Below are positions 7,353 through 13,270 of a stretch of DNA of 18,448 nt, piece by piece. The position numbers and the translations under genes are program-made. The notes under the pieces were generated by a model. It did not search any database. It worked only from the letters and a program-made list of their open reading frames with translations, and was not told where the DNA came from. Numbering within the stretch: position 1 is the stretch's first letter; the number at the start of each line of letters is the position of its first letter. This DNA is from Acetatifactor sp. (GTDB taxonomy: Bacteria > Bacillota > Clostridia > Lachnospirales > Lachnospiraceae): contig JAEDMI010000022.1 in the NCBI GenBank assembly GCA_016303085.1, positions 1 through 18,448 of the forward strand. Reading direction: 5' to 3'.

Positions 7353-8708
7353 GTGGACAGCGGGACAAGGATAATTGTGCCGGATAAGGCGAGATATATT
7401 GTAAACACCATTCAGGCTGCGGGGTATGAAGCCTATGTGGTGGGAGGCTGTGTGCGTGATTCCCTTTTGGGAAGAGTTCCCCAGGACTGGGATATCACCA
7501 CCTCTGCCAGGCCGGAACAGGTAAAGGCGCTTTTTTCCCGCACCATTGATACGGGTCTGCAGCACGGAACGGTTACGGTGATGCAGGATAGGGAGGGCTT
7601 TGAGGTAACCACTTATCGAATTGACGGGGAGTATGAGGACAGCCGTCATCCCAGAGAGGTGGTTTTTACCCCCAATCTGGAGGAGGACTTAAAGCGTCGG
7701 GATTTTACAATCAATGCCATGGCCTATAACGATGAAAAGGGATTGATTGACATTTTCGGCGGCATGGAGGACATGCGGGCAGGCATTATCCGCTGTGTGG
7801 GAGAGTCCCGGGAGCGGTTTAGAGAGGATGCGCTGCGGATTCTGCGGGCAATCCGTTTTTCCGCGCAATTGGGTTATAGGATTGAAGAGGCTACGGAGGA
7901 AGGAATCAGGGAGTTCGCCCCTGCATTATGCAACATCAGTGCGGAGAGGATTCAAACGGAGCTGGTTAAAATGATGGTTTCACCCCATCCTGATTACCTG
8001 AGAGAAGCTTATCGGCTCGGCGTGACAAAGGTATTTTTTCCGGAGTTTGACTTGGCAATGGAGACAGAGCAGAGACATCCCCATCACATATACAGTGTGG
8101 GTGAGCATATTTTGCATTCTCTGTCGGCAGTAGAAGCGGATAAGGTTCTGCGCCTTACCATGCTGCTTCATGATATCGGAAAGCCTGCCACGTTGACCGT
8201 AGATGAGGAAGGGATTACCCATTTCCACGGTCATGCCGCAGTCAGTGCGGATATGGCAAAAAAAATTCTGCGGAGACTGAAATTTGACAATGACACAATT
8301 TCCATGGTGAGCAGACTGGTGCTGTACCATGATTACGGCAACGGTGTGGAGCCCACAATGCGTATTGTACGCCGTGCCATGAACAAAATAGGTGAAGATG
8401 CTTTCCCTGCACTTTTTCGTGTAAGGTATGCGGATATGTGTGCCCAGAGTGATTATCGCAGGGAGGAAAAAGAACAACAGCTGGAAAAGTGGAGACAGCT
8501 GTATGAGGAAGTGCTGGAAAAGAGGCAGTGTGTGTCTCTGAAGACTCTGGCGGTTACAGGCTCCGATTTGATTGCAGCCGGAATGAAGCCGGGAAAAGAA
8601 CTGGGAGTTACTCTGCAAAGGCTTCTGGAACTGGTTCTGGAGGAGCCCTCTTTCAACACGAAAGAGCGTTTATTGGAAGAAGTCAGGAAAATGACAGACT
8701 TCCGCTAA
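7353..8708 (+). CDS. cca: CCA tRNA nucleotidyltransferase (class II, with HD domain)
   Basis: This 451-residue enzyme adds or repairs the 3' CCA end of tRNAs from CTP and ATP. The N-terminal polymerase-beta-like head has GGCVRD (31-36) and the metal-binding pair in DWD (45-47). The RRDFTINAMA motif is at 115-124, and the class II neck signature EDALRILRAIRF is at 158-169. An HD phosphohydrolase domain follows (HD pair 273-274 in LLHDIGKP, with His252 and His292/294 nearby). The last ~120 residues form the tRNA-binding body and tail. The start is GTG at 7353, with GGGAGG 7 bases upstream; the ORF also fits the family's usual N terminus. It lies 15 bases after the HAD gene. As an enzyme required for tRNA maturation it should be expressed in growth, in contrast with the spore-coat gene that follows. 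Confidence 0.95.
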   Translation: MDSGTRIIVPDKARYIVNTIQAAGYEAYVVGGCVRDSLLGRVPQDWDITTSARPEQVKALFSRTIDTGLQHGTVTVMQDREGFEVTTYRIDGEYEDSRHPREVVFTPNLEEDLKRRDFTINAMAYNDEKGLIDIFGGMEDMRAGIIRCVGESRERFREDALRILRAIRFSAQLGYRIEEATEEGIREFAPALCNISAERIQTELVKMMVSPHPDYLREAYRLGVTKVFFPEFDLAMETEQRHPHHIYSVGEHILHSLSAVEADKVLRLTMLLHDIGKPATLTVDEEGITHFHGHAAVSADMAKKILRRLKFDNDTISMVSRLVLYHDYGNGVEPTMRIVRRAMNKIGEDAFPALFRVRYADMCAQSDYRREEKEQQLEKWRQLYEEVLEKRQCVSLKTLAVTGSDLIAAGMKPGKELGVTLQRLLELVLEEPSFNTKERLLEEVRKMTDFR

Positions 8709-8710
8709 AC

Positions 8711-8737
8711 ATACTTTCATTCCCCTTCTCATATGAT
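8711..8737 (+). promoter_or_regulatory. Possible mother-cell sporulation promoter (sigma-E or sigma-K type) for the CotS-like gene
   Basis: CATATGAT at 8730-8737 resembles the sigma-E -10 (CATACANT), and an ATA (8711-8713) lies 16 bases upstream, as in sigma-E promoters. CATATGATA also fits the sigma-K -10 pattern CATANNNTA, with an AC at 8713-8714. Expression in the mother cell would suit a spore-coat gene. These short motifs can occur by chance. Confidence 0.38.
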
Positions 8738-8742
8738 AGATT

Positions 8743-8784
8743 AGACCTGACTGAAAAAGCCTGAGAGAGGCAGCAGTCGGGCAT
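8743..8784 (+). other. Leader hairpin upstream of the CotS-like gene
   Basis: CCTGACTG and CAGTCGGG pair (one G-U) around an inner GCCT/AGGC stem with loop GAGAG. No T-run follows, so it is not a terminator. If the promoter at 8711-8737 is real, this would lie at the start of the transcript. Coordinates of the outer arms are approximate by a few bases. Confidence 0.4.
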
Positions 8785-8814
8785 GATGTGAGGACTATCA
8801 GGAGGGGCGGTCAG

Positions 8815-9828
8815 GTGAACGACAGGGCAGTGGAATTACTGGAACAGTATGATATAGAGGTGCTTCGGACCAGGAAGGGAAGAGGTGCCATTGTATGTGA
8901 CACCGAGAAAGGATGTCTGATTTTTAAGGAATATACCGGGAACGATGAGCGGGCAGAATTGCAGAACAGACTGCTTAAGACAATTGCCGCAGCAGGTATG
9001 GTACAGACAGAGTCCATTGTTCCGAACCGTGAAGGACAGCTTCTTGTGAAAGACAGTGAAGGCAATGCCTATATTCTGAAGACCTGGCGGGACGGCAGAG
9101 AGTGCAATATATATGACAGAGGGGAGTGTGTACAGGCGGTAAAGCTGTTGGCGAGGCTTCATGAAGCCATGGAGTTGCCCGCAGATATACCGGGGCTTCC
9201 CATTCCGTTTTCTCCCGAAAAGGAGTATGAAAAGCATAACCGTGAGATACGTAAGGTGCGGAAATTTCTGAAGCAGAAAGGGCAGAAGCAGCAATTTGAA
9301 ATCAGCCTTTTGGGTGCCTGTGATTATTTTCTGGAGCAGGCGCTGGAGGTTACCGAGGATTGGGTGCATTACAGCGATATTTTCCGCAGCGAAGGGAACG
9401 CAGCGGTATGTGGGGGAACAGTGGCATTTTGCCATGGCGATTATCAATATCACAATATACTGATGGGAACCGACGGATGGTTTGTGGTCAACTTTGAGAA
9501 ATGTTTGCCTGATGACCCGATTCGGGATTTGTATCTGCTTTTGCGGAAGCTTTTGGAGAAAGGGAACTGGTCGGTTTCCATGGGTTCGGATTTACTGCAT
9601 GTATATGAAACAGAGCGTCCTATCTCCGCCCGCAGCAGAATTGATTTGTATTATCGTCTGGCATATCCCGAGAAGTTTTGGAAGATAGCGAATTTTTATT
9701 TCAATTCGGGAAAAGCATGGATTCCCGGAAAGAATCAGGAAAAACTGGATAAACTGGTAGCGCAGGAAAAGGAAAAACAGCGGTTTCTGAATGAAGTATT
9801 CAGAGAAGTACGTTCTTTGAGAAAATAA
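8815..9828 (+). CDS. CotS-family spore coat protein (aminoglycoside-phosphotransferase-like fold)
   Basis: This 337-residue protein belongs to the CotS/CotI/YutH group, spore-coat proteins with a kinase-like APH fold. The N-terminal lobe (about 1-95) includes the strand pairs and a YILKTWRDG segment. The C-terminal lobe has the catalytic-loop motif HGDYQYHN at 207-214 (Asp209, Asn214). At the position where active APH enzymes have the metal-binding Asp, this protein has Asn226 (VNFEKC), followed by DDPIRDLYLLLRK, a typical CotS feature. This suggests altered or lost phosphotransfer. The start is GTG at 8815, preceded by AGGAGGGG at about 8 bases; an earlier in-frame ATG at 8788 lacks such a site, and the family normally begins near VNDRAVELL. 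Inferred location is the spore coat, made in the mother cell. It is followed 10 bases later by the PEGA lipoprotein gene, so the two may be co-expressed. Confidence 0.85.
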   Translation: MNDRAVELLEQYDIEVLRTRKGRGAIVCDTEKGCLIFKEYTGNDERAELQNRLLKTIAAAGMVQTESIVPNREGQLLVKDSEGNAYILKTWRDGRECNIYDRGECVQAVKLLARLHEAMELPADIPGLPIPFSPEKEYEKHNREIRKVRKFLKQKGQKQQFEISLLGACDYFLEQALEVTEDWVHYSDIFRSEGNAAVCGGTVAFCHGDYQYHNILMGTDGWFVVNFEKCLPDDPIRDLYLLLRKLLEKGNWSVSMGSDLLHVYETERPISARSRIDLYYRLAYPEKFWKIANFYFNSGKAWIPGKNQEKLDKLVAQEKEKQRFLNEVFREVRSLRK

Positions 9829-9838
9829 GGAGCAGACA

Positions 9839-11200
9839 GTGACAGACAAAAGAGATGAGAAAATGAAATATGGTTTCAGAGCAGGGATTCTGACAGTTTT
9901 GCTGGCAGTTTTGCTGACGGCCTGCAAAAATCCTTTCGGCTGGAAGGAAAGCGGAGAAGCAGGTGAGCCGGATACGGAGAGCAGGGATACAGGCTTTGTG
10001 GTGACCGGACCCTACAGCTATGATTCGGCAGATACCGCCATACTGGTGGACCGGGACGAGAAGGAGGGAACCGTTACCTTTCTGAATCTGGATCTGGGGA
10101 AGCAATATACCTTGTCTGTAGACGGAACAACCAGATTTTATGACAAGTACGGGGACAGTATCTCCCTCAACCAGGTGCAGACAGGCGATATTGTGGATGT
10201 AACCTTTTTAAAATCCAAGAAGCATTTGACTACGCTGCAGCTTTCACCCTCTGCCTGGAGCTTTACGAATGTAGAGAAATATGAGTTCAATATGGTGCGA
10301 AATGAGGTGAGCATCGGTTCCGAGATTTATAAACTCACCTCTAACACTCAATATCTGTCCGAGGACAGAAAAATTGACAGCATGGACTTAAGTCCGTCGG
10401 ATGTGCTGGGCTTTCAGGGAATCGACAATCAGGTGCTGACTGTCCGGGTGGAGAAGGGACATGGTTATCTGCGGCTGGCAAATGATGAAAATTTTATTGG
10501 CGGTTGGATAGAAATCGGTCAGTCTCAGATTCGGAAAATTTCAGAGGATATGTTGCTTCTTGTGCCGGAAGGAAGCTATCAGGTAAATATCAGCAACAAG
10601 GGAGGCGGAGGAACCAAGAGTGTGGTGATTAACCGGAACGAGGAGACTACTCTGGATATCGGAGATCTGGAGATACCGGAACCACAGTACGGTATGGTTC
10701 TCTTTTCCGCAGACCCTTCTTCCGCGGAAATCTATATTGACGGTTCCAAGGTGGATATATCGGAGCCCGTCAGCCTGCTGTACGGAATACATCAGATGAT
10801 TGCCAGAGCTGAAGGGTATCAGTCTGTTACCCAGTATATCCGGGTAGCGCAGGAATCTGCGGGAATTAATGTGGTACTGGACGCAAATGCAGGGGAGGAA
10901 GAGGAGGAAAGCACGTCTGCTTCCGAATCTTCCGCGGCAACGGCAACGGACTATTATAAAGTTTATGTGGATGCACCGGAAGGGGCTGAAGTATATTTGG
11001 ATGGCAATTATGTAGGTATTTCGCCCTGTAGTTTTAAAAAGACCGCGGGAGCCCATGTCATCACACTGAGAAAGACAGGCTATGAGACCAGAAGCTATAC
11101 CGTACAGCTGGATGATGAGAAAAAAGACCTGTCATATTCCTTTGCAGATTTGGTGAAGGATAGCAGTAATTCCGTGTCAGGGAACAGTTCTTCAAATTAA
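9839..11200 (+). CDS. PEGA-domain lipoprotein
   Basis: This 453-residue exported protein has a signal peptide with lipobox LTAC, the lipidated Cys being residue 29 (after a hydrophobic stretch at about 15-27). It should be anchored to the outer face of the cytoplasmic membrane. Residues 50-200 form a strand-rich domain I cannot name. Two clear PEGA repeats follow, at about 284-348 (ADPSSAEIYIDGSKV) and about 373-433 (DAPEGAEVYLDGNYVG). They are joined by an acidic Ser/Glu/Ala linker (351-370). A third, weaker PEGA-like unit may precede them (about 208-276). PEGA domains are surface beta-sandwich repeats thought to bind cell-wall or surface polymers. The GTG start at 9839 is supported by GGAG 6 bases upstream; an ATG at 9863 has no good ribosome site. 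The position right behind a spore-coat gene makes a sporulation role possible but unproven. Confidence 0.85.
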   Translation: MTDKRDEKMKYGFRAGILTVLLAVLLTACKNPFGWKESGEAGEPDTESRDTGFVVTGPYSYDSADTAILVDRDEKEGTVTFLNLDLGKQYTLSVDGTTRFYDKYGDSISLNQVQTGDIVDVTFLKSKKHLTTLQLSPSAWSFTNVEKYEFNMVRNEVSIGSEIYKLTSNTQYLSEDRKIDSMDLSPSDVLGFQGIDNQVLTVRVEKGHGYLRLANDENFIGGWIEIGQSQIRKISEDMLLLVPEGSYQVNISNKGGGGTKSVVINRNEETTLDIGDLEIPEPQYGMVLFSADPSSAEIYIDGSKVDISEPVSLLYGIHQMIARAEGYQSVTQYIRVAQESAGINVVLDANAGEEEEESTSASESSAATATDYYKVYVDAPEGAEVYLDGNYVGISPCSFKKTAGAHVITLRKTGYETRSYTVQLDDEKKDLSYSFADLVKDSSNSVSGNSSSN

Positions 11201-11211
11201 TATAGTAAATA

Positions 11212-11227
11212 TCGGCAATATTGCCGA
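11212..11227. promoter_or_regulatory. 16-base perfect palindrome upstream of the hup promoter
   Basis: TCGGCAATATTGCCGA is a perfect two-fold palindrome ending 7 bases before the -35 of the hup promoter. It is followed by A's rather than T's, so it is not a good + strand terminator for the lipoprotein gene. It could be an operator for a dimeric regulator or a weak hairpin. No matching site elsewhere in the window was noticed. Confidence 0.5.
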
Positions 11228-11234
11228 AAAAACC

Positions 11235-11263
11235 TTGACAAACTGCGGAAAAACGGATATATA
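11235..11263 (+). promoter_or_regulatory. Strong sigma-A promoter for hup
   Basis: A perfect TTGACA (11235-11240) is followed after 17 bases by TATATA (11258-11263) within the run TATATATATTATAG, which offers alternative -10 registers. The start site near 11270 gives a leader of about 65 bases. Strength fits the high expression expected of HU. No other promoter was found for rqcP through divIC, so this probably also feeds them by read-through. Confidence 0.8.
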
Positions 11264-11334
11264 TATTATAGACGTTTCACTAGAAGCATCTACGAAAATA
11301 CAAAAAAGAAAACTCATTACAGGAGGAGTTCAAT

Positions 11335-11607
11335 ATGAACAAGACAGAGTTAGTTGCAGCTATGGCTGAGCAGGCCGGCGTATCCAAGAAGGACGCTGAG
11401 AAGGCACTGAAGGCTTTCACAGATGTTGTTGCTGATGAGCTTAAGAAGGGCGGAAAGGTTCAGCTGGTTGGTTTCGGTACTTTTGAGGTATCCGAGAGAG
11501 CAGCAAGAGAAGGCAGAAATCCTCAGACCGGTAAGGCTATGAAGATTAAGGCTTCCAAGGCACCTAAGTTTAAGGCTGGTAAGGCTTTAAAGGACATGCT
11601 GAACTAA
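11335..11607 (+). CDS. hup: HU-family nucleoid DNA-binding protein
   Basis: This 90-residue protein is the standard length for HU, a dimeric histone-like protein that bends and compacts DNA. The N-terminal helix pair is at 3-39, GFGTFEV is at 46-52, and the DNA-embracing arm carries the Arg-rich segment and RNPQTG at 61-66, with the intercalating proline at 63. AGGAGG lies 8 bases before the ATG. Codon use is clean and biased, as for a highly expressed gene. It stands at the head of the rqcP-yabP-yabQ-divIC set, an arrangement common in Clostridia. A terminator directly follows, which should keep HU expression much higher than that of the genes behind it. Confidence 0.97.
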   Translation: MNKTELVAAMAEQAGVSKKDAEKALKAFTDVVADELKKGGKVQLVGFGTFEVSERAAREGRNPQTGKAMKIKASKAPKFKAGKALKDMLN

Positions 11608-11623
11608 GTTATTTTGATTACTG

Positions 11624-11656
11624 CGGAGAACCTTCAATGGTTCTCCGTTTTCTTTT
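11624..11656 (+). terminator. Intrinsic terminator between hup and rqcP
   Basis: CGGAGAACC (11624-11632) pairs perfectly with GGTTCTCCG (11639-11647) around a 6-base loop, followed by TTTTCTTTT. The next gene's GGAGG begins at once at 11657. No promoter can fit between, so transcripts reaching rqcP must read through. Confidence 0.9.
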
Positions 11657-11666
11657 GGAGGAAAAA

Positions 11667-11906
11667 ATGAGACTGGACAAGTATTTGAAGGTATCGCGGC
11701 TGATTAAGCGCCGCACGGTTGCCAATGAGGCATGTGACAGCGGACGTGTTCTGATTAACGATAAACCCGCCAAGGCATCTGCCAATGTGAAGGAGGGGGA
11801 TATCATTACTATTTCCTTCGGCAACAAGGAGGTAAAGGTGGAGGTTCTTGATGTACAGGAAACTGTAAAAAAGGATGAGGCAAAGGAACTGTTCAGGTAT
11901 ATTTAG
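11667..11906 (+). CDS. rqcP: S4-domain ribosome quality-control protein RqcP (YabO/Hsp15-like)
   Basis: This 79-residue protein is almost entirely one S4 RNA-binding domain (RLDKYLKVSRLIKRRTVA at 2-19, GRVLINDKPAK at 26-36, VKEGDII at 41-47). In Bacillus, RqcP binds stalled 50S subunits and works with RqcH to add C-terminal alanine tails to incomplete nascent chains. The start at 11667 gives the canonical MRLDKYLK N terminus and has GGAGG 5 bases upstream; the earlier in-frame ATG at 11637 lies within the terminator hairpin. Its place between hup and yabP is conserved in Firmicutes. It is a housekeeping gene sitting among sporulation genes. Confidence 0.94.
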   Translation: MRLDKYLKVSRLIKRRTVANEACDSGRVLINDKPAKASANVKEGDIITISFGNKEVKVEVLDVQETVKKDEAKELFRYI

Positions 11907-11987
11907 CTGTCATGAATCGAAGGGCTTCGGCATAGTTTTTTATAGAGGAAAACGGTAATACATGTTTTTGCGGACAGGGAGGAGCCT

Positions 11988-12275
11988 ATGGAGGAACTGA
12001 ACAGCAGTACACGTATGCATAAGGTGACAATGACGAACCGGCGAAGCTGCACCATAAACGGTGTCAGTGATGTACTTTCCTTTGATATACATGAAATCCT
12101 TCTGGAGACGGAGCAGGGTATGCTGATGATAAAAGGCGATGACCTGCATGTAAACAGACTGACGCTGGAAAAGGGCGAGGTGGATGTGGACGGCAGGATT
12201 GACAGCTTAACCTATTCCGATGCGGGAGGAAGCGGACATAAAGGGGAATCCCTTTTGACAAAGCTGTTCCGTTAG
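11988..12275 (+). CDS. yabP: Sporulation protein YabP
   Basis: This 95-residue soluble protein of the YabP/YqfC family has the conserved core NRRSCTINGVSDVLSFD (17-33), followed by IKGDDLHVNRLTLEKGEVDVDG and IDSLTYSD (72-79). YabP is made early in sporulation in Bacillus under sigma-E, with yabQ, and YabQ is needed for cortex formation; the biochemical role of YabP is unknown. GGAGG lies 5 bases before the ATG. yabQ begins only 4 bases after its stop, so the two are translationally linked. The 81 bases after rqcP hold no convincing sigma-E promoter; only a loose ATACAT at 11958-11963 was seen. Confidence 0.93.
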   Translation: MEELNSSTRMHKVTMTNRRSCTINGVSDVLSFDIHEILLETEQGMLMIKGDDLHVNRLTLEKGEVDVDGRIDSLTYSDAGGSGHKGESLLTKLFR

Positions 12276-12279
12276 GCTT

Positions 12280-12765
12280 ATGGCAAACGAAAATGAGTTC
12301 CTCTTACATGCCCTGATAATGGGCATTTTTATTACATTTGTATATGATATCCTCCGTATTTTCCGCAGGGTTGTCCCTCATAATTCTTTTTTTGTATCCC
12401 TGGAGGATTTGGGATTTTGGATATACTGCGGGGCGGAAGTGTTTTTGCTGATGTATCATGAAAGCAATGGAACGCTGCGCTGGTTTGCGGTACTGGGAGC
12501 TCTCGTGGGGATGATGCTGTACAAAAAGATATTTAGTCCCTGCTTTGTGAAATATTGTTCCTTGTTGTTGAACAGAATGATGGTACTTATTGGAAAAATT
12601 TTCCGTTTTATTTTCAGGCCTCTCGGAGTTCTCTGTGAAAAGACGGGACAGGGGGCATACACTGCAGCGCGGAGCTTCAGACAGATAACCGGGCGAATCG
12701 GGAGACGGGTGAAAAACAGGTTGACGTATTTTCTGAAACTGTTTAAAATGAGCTTAAAGAAGTAG
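12280..12765 (+). CDS. yabQ: Spore cortex biosynthesis protein YabQ
   Basis: This 161-residue integral membrane protein has hydrophobic segments at about 8-26, 43-59 and 67-85, and a weaker one at 95-115. A strongly basic C-terminal tail follows (about 133-161). The signature FVYDILRIFRR after helix 1 is typical of YabQ. In Bacillus it is made in the mother cell, locates to the membranes around the forespore and is required for cortex peptidoglycan. The ATG is the only usable start, since an in-frame TGA lies at 12256. Its ribosome site is weak (only TTAGG nearby), so translation probably depends on ribosomes finishing yabP 4 bases before. divIC follows after 22 bases. Confidence 0.92.
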   Translation: MANENEFLLHALIMGIFITFVYDILRIFRRVVPHNSFFVSLEDLGFWIYCGAEVFLLMYHESNGTLRWFAVLGALVGMMLYKKIFSPCFVKYCSLLLNRMMVLIGKIFRFIFRPLGVLCEKTGQGAYTAARSFRQITGRIGRRVKNRLTYFLKLFKMSLKK

Positions 12766-12787
12766 ACAGACTCGGAAAGGAGAGCCT

Positions 12788-13102
12788 ATGGCGAGAACAG
12801 GGCGCAAGGTTGCCTATCGGAAAAGACATCAGAACCGTTTCAGCATGTTTCTGGTGATGCTGGTGGTTGCCATGATTATGGTGGTGGTGGCTGTCAAGAG
12901 CCTTGAAATGCAGCAGAAGATTGACGCAAAGGCTCAGGAGAAAAGTCAGCTGGAGGAACAGATTGCCGCGGAACAGGAGCGGGCCCAAGAGATTGAGGAA
13001 TTCGGAAAAGAAGTTCAGACCAAGGGCTATATCGAGGATATCGCGAGAGAGAAGCTGGGTCTGGTTTATGAAGGTGAAATTTTATTTAAGGAAGATAAAT
13101 AA
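12788..13102 (+). CDS. divIC: Septum formation initiator DivIC (FtsB-like)
   Basis: This 104-residue bitopic membrane protein has a basic cytoplasmic N terminus (1-18), one helix (about 19-37), an extracytoplasmic coiled coil (about 38-75) and the family's conserved end KGYIEDIAREKLGLVYEGEILFKE (from 79, read as two pieces: KGYIEDIAREKLG and LVYEGEILFKE). DivIC pairs with FtsL and DivIB at the division site and is needed for both vegetative and sporulation septa. AAAGGAG precedes the ATG by about 5 bases. It is the last gene of the hup-rqcP-yabP-yabQ-divIC unit, closed by a terminator right after the stop. Confidence 0.94.
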   Translation: MARTGRKVAYRKRHQNRFSMFLVMLVVAMIMVVVAVKSLEMQQKIDAKAQEKSQLEEQIAAEQERAQEIEEFGKEVQTKGYIEDIAREKLGLVYEGEILFKEDK

Positions 13103-13127
13103 AAAAGGAGCGAAGGCTCCTTTTTTT
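13103..13127 (+). terminator. Intrinsic terminator after divIC
   Basis: GGAGC and GCTCC pair around GAAG, with flanking A's and seven T's extending the stem. It starts directly after the divIC stop and separates divIC from the separately promoted spoIIE. Confidence 0.92.
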
Positions 13128-13154
13128 GTGGAAGAAGCGTGGGTTTTAAGTGGG

Positions 13155-13172
13155 TTGCGGAAAATGTCGCAA
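13155..13172. promoter_or_regulatory. Spo0A-box-like site and inverted repeat upstream of spoIIE
   Basis: TTGCG (13155-13159) and CGCAA (13168-13172) form an inverted repeat with an 8-base spacer. Overlapping it, TGTCGCA at 13165-13171 matches the Spo0A box TGTCGAA at six of seven positions. A second near-match on the minus strand (TGTCAAA, + strand 13197-13203) overlaps the -35 of the spoIIE promoter, as seen in Spo0A-activated promoters. Binding is inferred. Confidence 0.42.
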
Positions 13173-13197
13173 AACTTTAAGGGTATCTGCCTTTGAT

Positions 13198-13230
13198 TTG
13201 ACAAAAAAAGCGGATGGGCAAATTTATAAT
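13198..13230 (+). promoter_or_regulatory. spoIIE promoter with 21-base spacer (Spo0A-activated sigma-A type)
   Basis: Perfect TTGACA (13198-13203) and perfect TATAAT (13225-13230) are separated by 21 bases, too long for unaided sigma-A. The Bacillus spoIIE and spoIIG promoters are known for the same 21-22 base spacing and need Spo0A~P bound near the -35. The start site would be about 13237, leaving a leader of about 34 bases to the TTG start. Confidence 0.68.
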
Positions 13231-13270
13231 CTGGCTTACCGTCTGAAAAAGGCGGCAGAAAGGCTGGTAT

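Noticed and set aside
11920..11942. Possible terminator CGAAGGGCTTCG plus TTTTTT after rqcP
   Set aside because: The stem is only four or five pairs with a tiny loop, and CATAG separates it from the T-run; too weak to call.
11932..11964. Sigma-E promoter for yabP
   Set aside because: ATACAT resembles part of a sigma-E -10, but no ATA -35 lies at 16 bases (the nearest candidates are at 12 and 22).
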